Assembly: GCA_964387475.1 (NCBI GenBank)
Contig: CAYLWU010000002.1
Span: forward strand, 127,033 to 191,032
DNA length: 64,000 nucleotides
Direction: 5' to 3'
DNA from: ELB16-189 sp964387475
GTDB lineage: Bacteria; Bacteroidota; Bacteroidia; Cytophagales; Cyclobacteriaceae
In this document: piece after piece, positions 35,677-44,170 of the stretch
Position numbering within the stretch: position 1 is the stretch's first letter
How the letters are laid out: every line of letters begins with the position of its first letter
The notes under the pieces: model-generated
The model's input: the letters and a program-made list of their open reading frames with translations, nothing else
What the model was told of the DNA's origin: nothing
The model's database searches: none
Position numbers and translations under genes: made by a program

Positions 35677-36359
35677 CAGTTCTTTTTGTCGGTTTCGCAT
35701 GCGGCTGCGGCGTTTGCGTCTACCGTTATCTCTTGAAAGATCTGGCGCAACGTATCGGCTGGTTGCGCACCAGAAACGCCATATTTGTTGTTGATGATGT
35801 AAAACGGCACACCCGTTATGCCGCGCTGCTGTTGCATTTGCTCGGCAAGCACCACTTCGGTCTCGCCCCAGTTGCTTTCGAGTACCGCATCAATTTTTTC
35901 TGGTGCTAAACCCGCACGTGCGCAGATGGCTTTCAATTCCTCTGGTTTTGAAAGGTCAATGCCATCGGTAAAATAGGCTTTCATCAACCCTTCCTTGAGT
36001 GCCAGCTGCTGCCCGCTCTGTTTTGCCAATAACAACAGCCGATGGGCCAGCCGTGTGTTGGGTGCCACATGCTGTTTATCGAAATCAAAATGCAGGCCTT
36101 CTTCCCGGGCGATGGAAGCAACATGGCGTGTGATTTGGTCATACCGCGCGGCGCTGCCAAACTTTTTGGTCAGGTAGTCGCGTTGATTTGCACCCGTTTT
36201 GGGCATATCCGGATTAAGCTCGAACGGGCCGTAGGTTACGTCAAATTCGAAGTCATCTTTCAACATCTCCATGGCCTGCTCCAGCCTACGTTTGCCGATG
36301 TAACACCACGGGCACACAACATCGGAAACAACCTCAACTGTGATTTTCTTTTTCGCCAT
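35673..36359 (-). CDS. DsbA-family oxidoreductase, FrnE-like
   Basis: 228 residues from the second methionine of the frame (MAKKKITVEVVSDVVCPWCY). The thioredoxin-fold CPWC motif is followed by IGKRRLEQA. The cis-proline loop is TGVPFYIINNKYGVSGAQP near residue 185, and an all-helical insertion lies between. There is no signal peptide, so it is cytoplasmic, as expected for FrnE proteins, which are linked to oxidative stress. Ends in a cysteine pair region (AAACETDKKNC). Confidence 0.9.
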   Translation of the reverse strand: MAKKKITVEVVSDVVCPWCYIGKRRLEQAMEMLKDDFEFDVTYGPFELNPDMPKTGANQRDYLTKKFGSAARYDQITRHVASIAREEGLHFDFDKQHVAPNTRLAHRLLLLAKQSGQQLALKEGLMKAYFTDGIDLSKPEELKAICARAGLAPEKIDAVLESNWGETEVVLAEQMQQQRGITGVPFYIINNKYGVSGAQPADTLRQIFQEITVDANAAAACETDKKNC

Positions 36360-36450
36360 ATGCACGCGTTTGATTTGGTGTAAAAACCACGTACCGCTCG
36401 ATTTGGTTCAACGCTCGCCACCACCGGTAGTGATTAAGGATGTAAAGTGG

Positions 36451-36458
36451 TATTTTTG
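36451..36458 (+). promoter_or_regulatory. -7 element of the ahcY promoter
   Basis: TATTTTTG, an exact TAnnTTTG match, 20 nt before the ahcY ATG. No clean TTG is found 19-21 nt upstream. Confidence 0.45.
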
Positions 36459-36477
36459 CGGCAAAATTTTAAAAAGC

Positions 36478-37782
36478 ATGGTAAAAGCAGCCGAAAAATT
36501 CAAGGTAAAAGATATGTCGCTGGCCGAATGGGGCCGCAAAGAAATTCGACTGGCAGAGGCGGAAATGCCCGGTTTGATGGCTATTCGTGAGGAATATGGC
36601 CCGAAGCAACCGCTTAAAGGCGCGCGCATTGCAGGTTGCCTACACATGACGATTCAAACAGCCGTACTGATCGAAACGTTGGCGGCATTGGGTGCAGAAG
36701 TAACCTGGTCTTCATGTAATATTTTCTCCACGCAAGATCACGCGGCGGCGGCCATTGCTGCCGCAGGTATTCCTGTATTTGCGTGGAAAGGCCAAAACGA
36801 GCAAGAGTTTGACTGGTGTATTGAGCAGACGTTAACCGCGTTTGAAGGTGGCAAACCTTTAAACATGATTTTGGATGATGGCGGTGACCTGACGAACATG
36901 GTGTTGGATCGCTATCCGGAACTTGTAGCCGGTATCCGCGGAATTTCTGAAGAAACCACCACGGGTGTTCACCGCCTGATCGAGCGGATGAAAAATGGCA
37001 AACTGCCGTTGCCTGCAATCAATGTAAACGACTCGGTGACGAAGAGCAAGTTTGATAACAAGTACGGTTGCAAAGAGTCTTTGGTGGATGCCATCCGCAG
37101 AGCAACGGATGTGATGATTGCCGGAAAAGTTGCTGTGGTAGCCGGCTACGGAGATGTAGGCAAAGGTTCAGCTGCTTCGCTACGTGGTGCGGGCGCACGC
37201 GTAATCGTTACTGAAATTGATCCGATCTGTGCGCTGCAAGCGGCAATGGACGGCTATGCGGTGAAGAAGATGAGTCACGCAATCCCTGAGGCGGATATTG
37301 TAGTAACAGCTACCGGCAATGTGAACATTGTAAACGACAAGCACTTTACCGCGATGAAGGACAAAACCATCGTGTGTAACATCGGTCATTTCGATAATGA
37401 AATTGATGTGGCGTGGCTGAATAAGAATGCGAAAAAAGATACGATTAAGCCGCAAGTTGATATTTACACGCTCAAGAATGGCCGCGAGGTGATTTTATTG
37501 GCAGAAGGCCGACTGGTAAATCTTGGCTGTGCCATGGGGCATCCTTCCTTTGTGATGTCGAATTCATTTTCCAACCAAACGCTGGCGCAAATAGAATTGT
37601 GGAACCACTCGGATAAGTACGAGAACAAGGTGTACACACTGCCCAAGCATTTGGATGAAAAAGTGGCCTTTTTGCACCTCAAGAAAATTGGTGTGGAACT
37701 GGAAGAACTAACGGCTGAACAAGCCCGGTACATTGGCGTAGAAGTAGCAGGACCGTTTAAGCCGGAGTATTACCGCTACTAG
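36478..37782 (+). CDS. ahcY: Adenosylhomocysteinase
   Basis: 434 residues from ATG 36478; in-frame codons upstream belong to the promoter region. It hydrolyses S-adenosylhomocysteine to adenosine and homocysteine in the methyl cycle. NAD-binding motif VVAGYGDVGKGSA, the substrate segments GCLHMTIQTAVLIETL, SSCNIFSTQDHAAAAIA and DDGGDLTNMVL, the KFDNKYGCKESL loop and the C-terminal PFKPEYYRY (Lys/Tyr contact NAD of the partner subunit) are all present. The internal insertion seen in some bacterial enzymes is absent. Confidence 0.98.
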   Translation: MVKAAEKFKVKDMSLAEWGRKEIRLAEAEMPGLMAIREEYGPKQPLKGARIAGCLHMTIQTAVLIETLAALGAEVTWSSCNIFSTQDHAAAAIAAAGIPVFAWKGQNEQEFDWCIEQTLTAFEGGKPLNMILDDGGDLTNMVLDRYPELVAGIRGISEETTTGVHRLIERMKNGKLPLPAINVNDSVTKSKFDNKYGCKESLVDAIRRATDVMIAGKVAVVAGYGDVGKGSAASLRGAGARVIVTEIDPICALQAAMDGYAVKKMSHAIPEADIVVTATGNVNIVNDKHFTAMKDKTIVCNIGHFDNEIDVAWLNKNAKKDTIKPQVDIYTLKNGREVILLAEGRLVNLGCAMGHPSFVMSNSFSNQTLAQIELWNHSDKYENKVYTLPKHLDEKVAFLHLKKIGVELEELTAEQARYIGVEVAGPFKPEYYRY

Positions 37783-37803
37783 CAACAAACACGCTTTTAG
37801 TTT

Positions 37804-37829
37804 AAAGGTCATCCGCAAGGGTGACCTTT
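37804..37829. terminator. Terminator between ahcY and the convergent lipoprotein gene
   Basis: AAAGGTCATCC (37804-37814) pairs with GGGTGACCTTT (37819-37829), with one G-U, around a GCAA tetraloop; A/T-rich flanks on both sides suit convergent use. Confidence 0.85.
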
Positions 37830-37830
37830 A

Positions 37831-38433
37831 TTATTTAAACACGGCCTGGAACAACGGCCGGGGTTGGTACTTGTTTTCCGGATCGCCCTGGCGCAGCGTT
37901 TCGCGATGTTGCAAGAGGAATTGATTGTATTGCCGGGCCAGCGAATCATACTGCATTCTTACCGGCCACGTGTTTTGCTGAAATTCCTGAATGCGCCGGG
38001 CAGTATGTGCGATTGTTGAATCGCGCTCATGTATACGGTGGGCCTGAATGAGGCGGAACAGGTCGGTGGTTAACGCATGGCGCGCCAGATCGTGTTCATG
38101 AATTACATCGGGGTTGGTAATGTTGCGCGGGTTTAACTGAAGGTGGTGGAGTTGCTCAATTTGGATTTCGATGGATGTGCGGTCGGCCGCAGGTAACGGT
38201 ACCAAAACCTGCAGGTGCTCAAAAAGCGAACGCAGTTGTTCGTTATGCAGCTGCTCGTGCATGGATACGTGCAGCCAGCGGTGGTGTAAAGAGTCTTGAA
38301 GCACCAGAAGTTGATCGGTAAGCGTATCGGCTTTGGAGAACGTACTTTGCGGATGTTCGCGTTCGGTGGTGGTGCAGGCCACCGTTACGAGTACAAAAAC
38401 AAGGGTGCAAAGAAAAGCCGGGCTCATTTTCAA
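37831..38433 (-). CDS. Hypothetical helical lipoprotein
   Basis: 200 residues. Signal peptide MKMSPAFLCTLVFVLVTVAC with a likely lipidated cysteine at 20 (the -3 residue is T, so the lipobox is weak). The mature protein is almost all alpha-helical and rich in His, Gln and Leu (LHHRWLHVSMHEQLHNEQLR), suggesting a helical bundle. I do not recognise a family. It follows the paa operon on the same strand after 32 nt. Confidence 0.65.
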   Translation of the reverse strand: MKMSPAFLCTLVFVLVTVACTTTEREHPQSTFSKADTLTDQLLVLQDSLHHRWLHVSMHEQLHNEQLRSLFEHLQVLVPLPAADRTSIEIQIEQLHHLQLNPRNITNPDVIHEHDLARHALTTDLFRLIQAHRIHERDSTIAHTARRIQEFQQNTWPVRMQYDSLARQYNQFLLQHRETLRQGDPENKYQPRPLFQAVFK

Positions 38434-38465
38434 AGTCCGAAATAAACGAAAGAAAACCGGAAGTG

Positions 38466-38954
38466 TTACACGGGTTTGAATTGCTCAAAAGCTTCCCGGC
38501 AGCTATGGCAATAGTAAATAGCCCGGCAAAGTGTGGGGCCAAAGGGGGTCTTTAACTCGGTGTTGTCCGATTCGCATCGTGGGCAAACGGCGCGTTCCAG
38601 TACTTCTAAATCGGTGAAGAGGCGGTTATCCGGCGGCGGCGCCAGTCCATATTTTTTTAATGCGGCTTTACCTTTATCGGAGATTTTGTCGGAGCTCCAC
38701 GGTTCGCGAAAATTAATCTCCACGGTGGGTTCTTCTACGCCATGTTTCTGCAGACAGGCGATCACTTCCGCTCGCATGTATTCCATGGCGGGGCAACCAA
38801 CAAACGTAGGGGTCATTTCAACGCGCACGCTGCGCTCAGATCCTTCAATATGGGTAATCACACCCAAATCCACCAACGACAAAACCGGAATCTCCGGGTC
38901 TTTCACTTCCTCTAGCCACGTACGAATTTGCTCGATGGAAAATGTGGTTACCAT
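38466..38954 (-). CDS. paaD: Phenylacetyl-CoA epoxidase maturation subunit PaaD
   Basis: 162 residues. The MIP18-like domain (about 5-90) has VKDPEIPVLSLVDLGVI and TFVGCPAMEYMRAEV. The C-terminal zinc-ribbon-like part has CPRCESDNTEL and CRAIYYCHSCREAF. PaaD is thought to assist metal-centre assembly in the PaaAC oxygenase. It overlaps paaC by 7 nt and is the last gene of the operon seen here. No paaE reductase gene follows. Confidence 0.93.
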   Translation of the reverse strand: MVTTFSIEQIRTWLEEVKDPEIPVLSLVDLGVITHIEGSERSVRVEMTPTFVGCPAMEYMRAEVIACLQKHGVEEPTVEINFREPWSSDKISDKGKAALKKYGLAPPPDNRLFTDLEVLERAVCPRCESDNTELKTPFGPTLCRAIYYCHSCREAFEQFKPV

Positions 38955-39703
38955 TCGGCTGTCGGGTCAATTCGAAATACGGCGCTCATTTCTTCCACCA
39001 GTGGCTGCAAATGTTCCGTGTGTTTTCCCATGCGGCCACCAAATGCGGGGTTAACGTGGTCACGGTCGGGTAGCTGCAACGCAGTTTCGGCCAGCACCGT
39101 GCGCACGCGGTCGTACCAGATGTCTTGAAGGGCAGCTTCGCCTGCAAAAACTCCATTTTGAATTAACTCGGCTTCGAGGGGCGAATGTTCAAAAATGCCG
39201 AGTGCGTACGGAAAGGCTTCGCCTAACGCGCGTTGCAGCCGTGCGATACTTTCTTCGTTGGCGGTGCCTAATTGCTTGATCCACGTGTTCGCATGCAGTG
39301 TGTGGTACCGCAGTTCGCCTCTGATCTTTCGTGCCAGCAGGGCAAGCGGTTCATAACTCGAACGTGTAAGCAACTCAAACCGCGCGGCCTCGGCCGTGTC
39401 GAACAGAAAATGCCGAATCAAACTAAAGTCGTATTCGCCGTTGGGAAGTTCTACCAACTGGCAATTGTGGAATTGATTTGCATTGCGCGTAAAGGCTACC
39501 GTATCGGGTTCCTGCTCACCGAGTTGGTGCAGCAGTTGGTAGAGTGCGTAGCTCTGGCCCACTTTGTCTTGCGCCATCGATGAAAATGCAATATCCTCTT
39601 CGAGTAGGGGACCGAAACCCGTCCACTCGGAGTTGCGGTGACCGAGAATCAACTGGTCATCCGCCATCTTGTAAAGAAGTTCTTTGATAGCAACAGTATT
39701 CAT
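38948..39703 (-). CDS. paaC: Phenylacetyl-CoA epoxidase subunit PaaC
   Basis: 251 residues, ferritin-like structural subunit of the PaaABCE multicomponent monooxygenase that forms ring-1,2-epoxyphenylacetyl-CoA. The conserved start LLYKMADDQLILGHRNSEWTG, SMAQDKVGQS and HANTWIKQLG match the family; PaaC lacks a full di-iron ligand set in known members. It overlaps both neighbours (4 nt with the membrane gene, 7 nt with paaD). Confidence 0.95.
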   Translation of the reverse strand: MNTVAIKELLYKMADDQLILGHRNSEWTGFGPLLEEDIAFSSMAQDKVGQSYALYQLLHQLGEQEPDTVAFTRNANQFHNCQLVELPNGEYDFSLIRHFLFDTAEAARFELLTRSSYEPLALLARKIRGELRYHTLHANTWIKQLGTANEESIARLQRALGEAFPYALGIFEHSPLEAELIQNGVFAGEAALQDIWYDRVRTVLAETALQLPDRDHVNPAFGGRMGKHTEHLQPLVEEMSAVFRIDPTAEW

Positions 39704-40038
39704 GCGGCAGGTTCTCGAACCGGGAAAAATGCACTGATTACAAAATCTACGGCCAGCATAACCAACGCAAACGCAAACAAATCAGACGAAGTCAGCAAGG
39801 TAAACGCCACCAACAAAAGGCTTATGGCATGTACCCCGAAACGAAAATGATGTACCCCGTGCTTGATCGGCAATCGGAAAAAATAGCGCGCCAATTCAGC
39901 GATAAGATAGACGAGTATCCCCACAAGGTATAGTTTGTGAAAGGAGGGGAGCCAATGCATGATTTTGAGGACGGCCCCAACAATCGTAAGCGTTGCACCC
40001 GCCAACTCGGCCCAGCGAATAAAACGGTCGGTATTCAT
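39700..40038 (-). CDS. Small membrane protein with GldL-like motif, inside the paa operon
   Basis: 112 residues with three or four hydrophobic helices (about 10-30, 38-55, 67-85, 88-105). Near the N-terminus it carries GAVLKIMHW (21-29), which resembles the first-helix motif of the gliding protein GldL (VGALFKIMHW). The protein lacks the rest of GldL. It overlaps paaB and paaC by 4 nt each, so it is translationally coupled within the operon. No role in phenylacetate degradation is known for such a protein. Confidence 0.75.
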   Translation of the reverse strand: MNTDRFIRWAELAGATLTIVGAVLKIMHWLPSFHKLYLVGILVYLIAELARYFFRLPIKHGVHHFRFGVHAISLLLVAFTLLTSSDLFAFALVMLAVDFVISAFFPVREPAA

Positions 40039-40646
40039 GTTCTTTCCAAAAATGTCTTCAATTTATCACCGGCTTTGTAGTCGGCCGCGTCGCGAAATTT
40101 TTTCTCTGGCAGCGTGAGCCACAGATCTTGTTCTTCGGGTTGTGTAAATCGTATTAAGCCCGTGGCAACGGCCCAGATGTTGTACACGGTTTTGTCGCCA
40201 CGCAACGTGTGCTTTGCTGCCCACATGGCGGCCTCGGCGGTTGCCGCCTGTACCTGGCCCGCATGCACATGTTGCTTTCCTCTTTTCTGTAAATGGAAAA
40301 TTTCAAACGGCTGTTCCCCGGTATCCAAAGCCTTTGGATCGGCAAGCAAATCGTACGCATTCAGGTTTCCTTCTGTCAGGGGTGATACAAATACTTCGCG
40401 CGTGTCCACAACAAAAATGGAGACGCAGGTAAATCGCCGGGTAAATGTTTCTTTCGCCAGTACAAAGGCTAACTCCAGATTGGGCGCGTGTACGATGCCT
40501 TCATGTTGAAACGGTTTGCCCTCCTTGGGTTGGACAAAAACCTCGAATGTGCCAAATTGATCTAACGGTGCTTTGCGGTACACGCCCTGCAAATCGCCCA
40601 CGTGGGGCAGCCGGTTTACGCGTGGATCAAGCGAAGGTGCTTCCAT
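40035..40646 (-). CDS. paaB: PaaB-like protein with two tandem PaaB domains
   Basis: 203 residues from ATG 40646, whose A overlaps the TAA of paaA; the 36-residue upstream extension of the frame lies inside paaA and is not used. Residues 34-90 and 114-170 are each a PaaB fold and align with an exact 80-residue offset: FEVF/FEIF, H48/H128, G50/G130, A64-K65/A144-K145, IFVV/IWAV. Classic PaaB is about 95 residues. PaaB links PaaAC dimers and the reductase. See the finding on the duplication. Confidence 0.9.
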   Translation of the reverse strand: MEAPSLDPRVNRLPHVGDLQGVYRKAPLDQFGTFEVFVQPKEGKPFQHEGIVHAPNLELAFVLAKETFTRRFTCVSIFVVDTREVFVSPLTEGNLNAYDLLADPKALDTGEQPFEIFHLQKRGKQHVHAGQVQAATAEAAMWAAKHTLRGDKTVYNIWAVATGLIRFTQPEEQDLWLTLPEKKFRDAADYKAGDKLKTFLERT

Positions 40647-41632
40647 TACGCCAACGGGGTAACGTAAGCAGTTTGTTTTGATTTTAGTGCTTCGCGCACC
40701 CAGCGCCCGCGCTCTTCGGCAATTCTGCGCACCGCCAAACGTTCTTTGTTGCATGGGCCGTCGCCATTAATCACCCGTTTAAATTCTTCCCAATCAGGCT
40801 CGGTATATTCCCAGCGACCAGTGGTTTCGTTTTTTCGCAGGTTCGGATCTGGAATAATGAAACCAAGCTCGCGGATTTTCGGCACGTACATGTCCAGAAA
40901 CTGGTTGCGCATGTCGTCATTCGTGGCCATTTTCACCCGCCATCGCATCAGTATTTCTGTATGTGCGGAAATCTTGTCGGACGGACCGAAAAAATGCATC
41001 ATCGGTGCCCACCAGCGGTCTAGTGCCTCCTGAAACATGGCACGTTGAATTGCAGTGCCCGTGGCGAGGTAAATCACGCAATGGTGCCCGTATTTCAAAT
41101 GAAACGACTCTTCCGCGCAGATTCGGTCGAGCGCCCTGCAGTACGGACCATAGCTGCCCTTCGCGTTTGCTAATTGGTTTACGATGGCCCCCGCGTCCAC
41201 CAGCCATGAGATGAAACACGAATCGGCCCAGGTGAAGGCGGGGTAATTGAAGATGTTGGAATATTTGGACTTGCCGTTGATCAAATCATCAATCATCTGC
41301 TCGCGCGGCTTACCCAGTGTCTCCGCTGCGCTGTAGAGTAGTTGCGCGTGGCCCACTTCGTCTTGCACTTTGGCCATGAGCGCCATTTTTCTTTTAAAAC
41401 CGGGTGCCCGGGTAATCCATGTCCCTTCCGGCAGCGCACCAATAATTTCGCTATGGGCGTGCTGCTCAATCATGCGGATCAATTGCTTCCGATACAGCGC
41501 GGGCATCCAGTCTCTGGGTTCAATCTTTTCCCCTCGGTCGATACGCGCTTCGAAGGCTGCCAGTTGTGCCGGGTCTTCATGTTCAACTTCCGTTCCTTTG
41601 ATACTTTCGAAAATGGTTCCGCCTCCGTACAT
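40646..41632 (-). CDS. paaA: Phenylacetyl-CoA epoxidase catalytic subunit PaaA
   Basis: 328 residues from ATG 41632 (MYGGGTIFESIKG). Di-iron ligand motifs are EQHAHSE, KVQDEVGHAQLLY and DRICAEESFHLKYGHHC, giving the expected Glu/ExxH pairs of a bacterial multicomponent monooxygenase. It introduces one oxygen atom into phenylacetyl-CoA. First gene of the operon, with an exact TAnnTTTG -7 (TATTTTTG, complement of 41675-41682) 42 nt upstream. A TetR-type gene precedes it on the same strand. Confidence 0.96.
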   Translation of the reverse strand: MYGGGTIFESIKGTEVEHEDPAQLAAFEARIDRGEKIEPRDWMPALYRKQLIRMIEQHAHSEIIGALPEGTWITRAPGFKRKMALMAKVQDEVGHAQLLYSAAETLGKPREQMIDDLINGKSKYSNIFNYPAFTWADSCFISWLVDAGAIVNQLANAKGSYGPYCRALDRICAEESFHLKYGHHCVIYLATGTAIQRAMFQEALDRWWAPMMHFFGPSDKISAHTEILMRWRVKMATNDDMRNQFLDMYVPKIRELGFIIPDPNLRKNETTGRWEYTEPDWEEFKRVINGDGPCNKERLAVRRIAEERGRWVREALKSKQTAYVTPLA

Positions 41633-41742
41633 GCCGTTAGATTTTTGGTGGGAATGAATCCTAACAATCGTTTGCAAAAATAACAAAGAACCTGCCCCGA
41701 AGTTCGCATCCGGGCAAAAAATGAATACGTAAAACGGAGTGT

Positions 41743-42330
41743 TTAACGCCCTTTTTTAAGGCCATTCACCAGCATATCGGCCAGTTGCTCGCCCAACTCG
41801 TTGGAGTTGATGTTGCTGCCGGGGTCGTACCATTGCGGCATCCAGTTCAATGATGAGAACAGGGTCATTACCGCCAGTTTTTTGTCGATGGTGTCCTTAA
41901 AATCGCCACTGCGCACACCCTCTTCGATGATGCTTTTAAAGCGGTTGATGTAATTGATGCGCAGCAGGAGAAAATCGCGCAGGTAAGGCTGGCTCAAGTG
42001 CCGGTGCTCGTTCATGAATACCGCGGAGGCGATCAGGTCTTTGGCCATTACATTGATGTGGCCGATGATGCCCTGCCTAAGTTTTTCGCCCGCAGGCACG
42101 TTCAGTTTTTCTACGGCATCCAGCGATTTGCGAAACTCAGCCGCCATGTCGAAACACAAGCTGTGAAGAATTTCTTCTTTGGATTTGATGTGCGAGTACA
42201 AGCTGGCCGCCTCGATGCCTAGTTTCTGCGCCAGATCGCGCATCGAAGAGGCCACGTACCCTTTTTCGCGAAAGAGGGCTGCTGCAGTTCTAATTACTTG
42301 TTCCTTACGGGATAAATTCGCCACGTCCAT
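41743..42330 (-). CDS. TetR-family regulator, probable regulator of paa genes
   Basis: 195 residues. N-terminal helix-turn-helix: VIRTAAALFREKGYVASSMRDLAQKLGIEAASLYSHIKSKEEIL. The ligand domain (about 60-195) is helical, in the range used for acyl-CoA-type effectors. Located 110 nt upstream of paaA on the same strand, it is likely a PaaR-type repressor that responds to phenylacetyl-CoA; this is inference from position. A palindrome at 42355-42365 overlaps its own -7 element. Confidence 0.88.
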   Translation of the reverse strand: MDVANLSRKEQVIRTAAALFREKGYVASSMRDLAQKLGIEAASLYSHIKSKEEILHSLCFDMAAEFRKSLDAVEKLNVPAGEKLRQGIIGHINVMAKDLIASAVFMNEHRHLSQPYLRDFLLLRINYINRFKSIIEEGVRSGDFKDTIDKKLAVMTLFSSLNWMPQWYDPGSNINSNELGEQLADMLVNGLKKGR

Positions 42331-42354
42331 ACCAGAGCTGAAAAAATTTTCTTG

Positions 42355-42366
42355 ACCTTAAAGGTA
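42355..42366 (-). promoter_or_regulatory. Palindrome overlapping the TetR promoter -7
   Basis: ACCTTAAAGGT (42355-42365) is an 11-bp perfect palindrome with a central A. The minus strand -7 element TACCTTTA (complement of 42359-42366) overlaps it. This fits autorepression by the adjoining TetR protein. Confidence 0.45.
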
Positions 42367-42429
42367 GGCAAGAAAGGGCGAACTTCCAGAAACAGCCCAA
42401 CTTTGACGAACGAAAAAAGCAAAGACCTT

Positions 42430-42468
42430 CCCTAACAATTGTAAGTAATTGTTGGGCAAGGTCTACTT
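42430..42468 (-). terminator. Terminator after the outer-membrane protein gene
   Basis: GACCTTCCCTAACAATT pairs with AATTGTTGGGCAAGGTC around a short loop, with one bulge. On the minus strand a T-rich stretch follows, downstream of the stop at 42481. Confidence 0.75.
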
Positions 42469-42480
42469 GTGTACAACGAA

Positions 42481-43491
42481 TTAGAAGGTTACCCCGAAGC
42501 TAAATGCATTCAACTGCGGGCCGCGGTTGGCAATAAAGAGGTCGTTCAGATCATAGTTGAAAAAGAAGTCTACATCATCAAAACCAACTTGCACGCGCAC
42601 CCCGTACCGCAGATTGTTGAGGTAATAATTGTCGTTGTCGCGGTCTCTGCGATTGTCCCCGCCATCATCGTACACAAATTTGGTGTAGCTGGCAATCCGG
42701 TAACCGGCATACACTCCCGCTCCTACACGCAGCGAACTTGCACCATTGTAACCGTCTACCAAACTTGGCTTTCTTCGGTTGCCGCCAAAGTCGAGCACGG
42801 GTACCAGGGAGGCGTTAATGTAGGTGGCGGTGAGTTTGCTTTTTACAGCATTGAAACCGCGGCTGTCTTCTACGAACGTAACCTCGTCGGGTGTTTTGAA
42901 TACCCGCAGGTTATCATTTTGAAATTTGAAATTATACCAACTTACACCCGCACCCCATTCCACAAACAACTTATTTGCCAGCCGCGTGCGTTGTATGGAG
43001 TTAAGGCCCACGTACCAGGAGCCCCACGGGCGTACGGTATAGGCACTGTTGGAACCGTCTACAAAATTGCCGCCCTGCAGGTAGTTGTTAGTACCGAGGT
43101 CAAAGTTCCACGATTGATACGTGCGCTTGCTGCGCCGGTTGTTGTCGCGGTACCGATGGCTCCACGTAATATCGGTCGTAATCGTTGGCGCACTTTCGGC
43201 TGTGCGTGTTTCGGTTGAAATGGATTCGGTCTTTTCCAGCGGTTGCAGATAGGCATCCGCGGGTTTTGCAGTGCGTAACGAATCTTTTTCTTCCAGGCGT
43301 TTAATCAAGTCGCTAATCAACGCCTGAAAGTTATAGTACTTCATGGTTTCCAAGTCGCGCCGGTCGTTAATCGTGAGCACCATCTTGCTGGCGTTCCCGA
43401 TTTTTACCACAATGGTATCGGCAGGTTTGCTTTGCGCGATGGCAATGTGAGTGATGCCGAACAGTAAAAAAGGATATATCAAGCGGTTCAT
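42481..43491 (-). CDS. Outer-membrane beta-barrel protein (hypothetical)
   Basis: 336 residues with a signal peptide (MNRLIYPFLLFGITHIAIA). The N-terminal part (about 20-110) is a soluble segment; the C-terminal part alternates strands such as SWYVGLNSIQRTRLANKLFVEWG and ends in aromatic FSFGVTF, the outer-membrane barrel signature. Regions rich in Asn, Arg and Asp (HRYRDNNRRSKRTY, DDGGDNRRDRDNDNYY) are surface loops. Translated just after the anti-sigma-like gene (4-nt overlap). Confidence 0.8.
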   Translation of the reverse strand: MNRLIYPFLLFGITHIAIAQSKPADTIVVKIGNASKMVLTINDRRDLETMKYYNFQALISDLIKRLEEKDSLRTAKPADAYLQPLEKTESISTETRTAESAPTITTDITWSHRYRDNNRRSKRTYQSWNFDLGTNNYLQGGNFVDGSNSAYTVRPWGSWYVGLNSIQRTRLANKLFVEWGAGVSWYNFKFQNDNLRVFKTPDEVTFVEDSRGFNAVKSKLTATYINASLVPVLDFGGNRRKPSLVDGYNGASSLRVGAGVYAGYRIASYTKFVYDDGGDNRRDRDNDNYYLNNLRYGVRVQVGFDDVDFFFNYDLNDLFIANRGPQLNAFSFGVTF

Positions 43492-44153
43492 TCTAGTCGT
43501 TTGTTTTTGTCTTTCTTAAAATCAAGGGCGAGTAAATCGTCTTTGGCCATCCGCAAGTTTCCCCACCAGCCTTCGCTGTGTTTTAGCTCAAGGGCCGCAT
43601 TTTTGATTTTCTCCAAACCGGTGGGTTCCGCTTCGTTGGCTGCAGTTGCCGCCGGTTCTATGGGCGGCAGACTGTATTCAATCACCAACGCAGTTTCCGG
43701 CGCTGTTGCATTTTCGCTCACGGGTTGCGTGGTTGTTGTGGCCTGTGCTTCGGGTGCTGTTATGGTTGTGGTTTCGGCCACAAGTTCTACTGTTACCGCA
43801 ACCGGCGGCTGCGACTCACGCTTCCGCGGATTGCGCTTCACCTGCGGGGCGGGTTGTTCTGAAGCGGCAGCTATGCGTGGCAGTTCCACCTGATTGGTAG
43901 CCGTTGGTGTTTTCGATGCGGGGGTTGCCATCGGTTGTGCAATCGCGGGCGTTTCTACCACGGGTTTGGTCTGAAGGTACCACCCAATCCCCGTAAGTGA
44001 CAGCAAAATGCCCAACCCGGCTGCCCAGCGGAACCAGAGCACGCCGTTATTTTTTTTTGCCAGGTTTGCTTCGATCCGGTTCCATGCCTCGGGCGATGGC
44101 GGCACAGCCACGGGCTCGAGTTTCTGCTGGAAAAGTTGATCTAACGGGTTCAT
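43488..44153 (-). CDS. Membrane anti-sigma-factor-like protein
   Basis: 221 residues. The first 40 residues (LDQLFQQKLEPVAVPPSPEAWNRIEANLAKKN) are cytoplasmic, one transmembrane helix follows (about 41-60), and the rest is a Thr/Pro/Ala/Val-rich periplasmic region. The position between an ECF sigma gene and an outer-membrane protein gene is the usual context of anti-sigma or signalling membrane proteins. No zinc HxxxCxxC anti-sigma motif is visible. Confidence 0.7.
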   Translation of the reverse strand: MNPLDQLFQQKLEPVAVPPSPEAWNRIEANLAKKNNGVLWFRWAAGLGILLSLTGIGWYLQTKPVVETPAIAQPMATPASKTPTATNQVELPRIAAASEQPAPQVKRNPRKRESQPPVAVTVELVAETTTITAPEAQATTTTQPVSENATAPETALVIEYSLPPIEPAATAANEAEPTGLEKIKNAALELKHSEGWWGNLRMAKDDLLALDFKKDKNKRLE

Positions 44154-44170
44154 TTGCTTGGCCTTGTTAT

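Noticed and set aside
42469..43218. Plus-strand ORF of 249 codons
   Set aside because: Antisense of the barrel protein gene, whose signal peptide and terminal aromatic strand support the minus strand.
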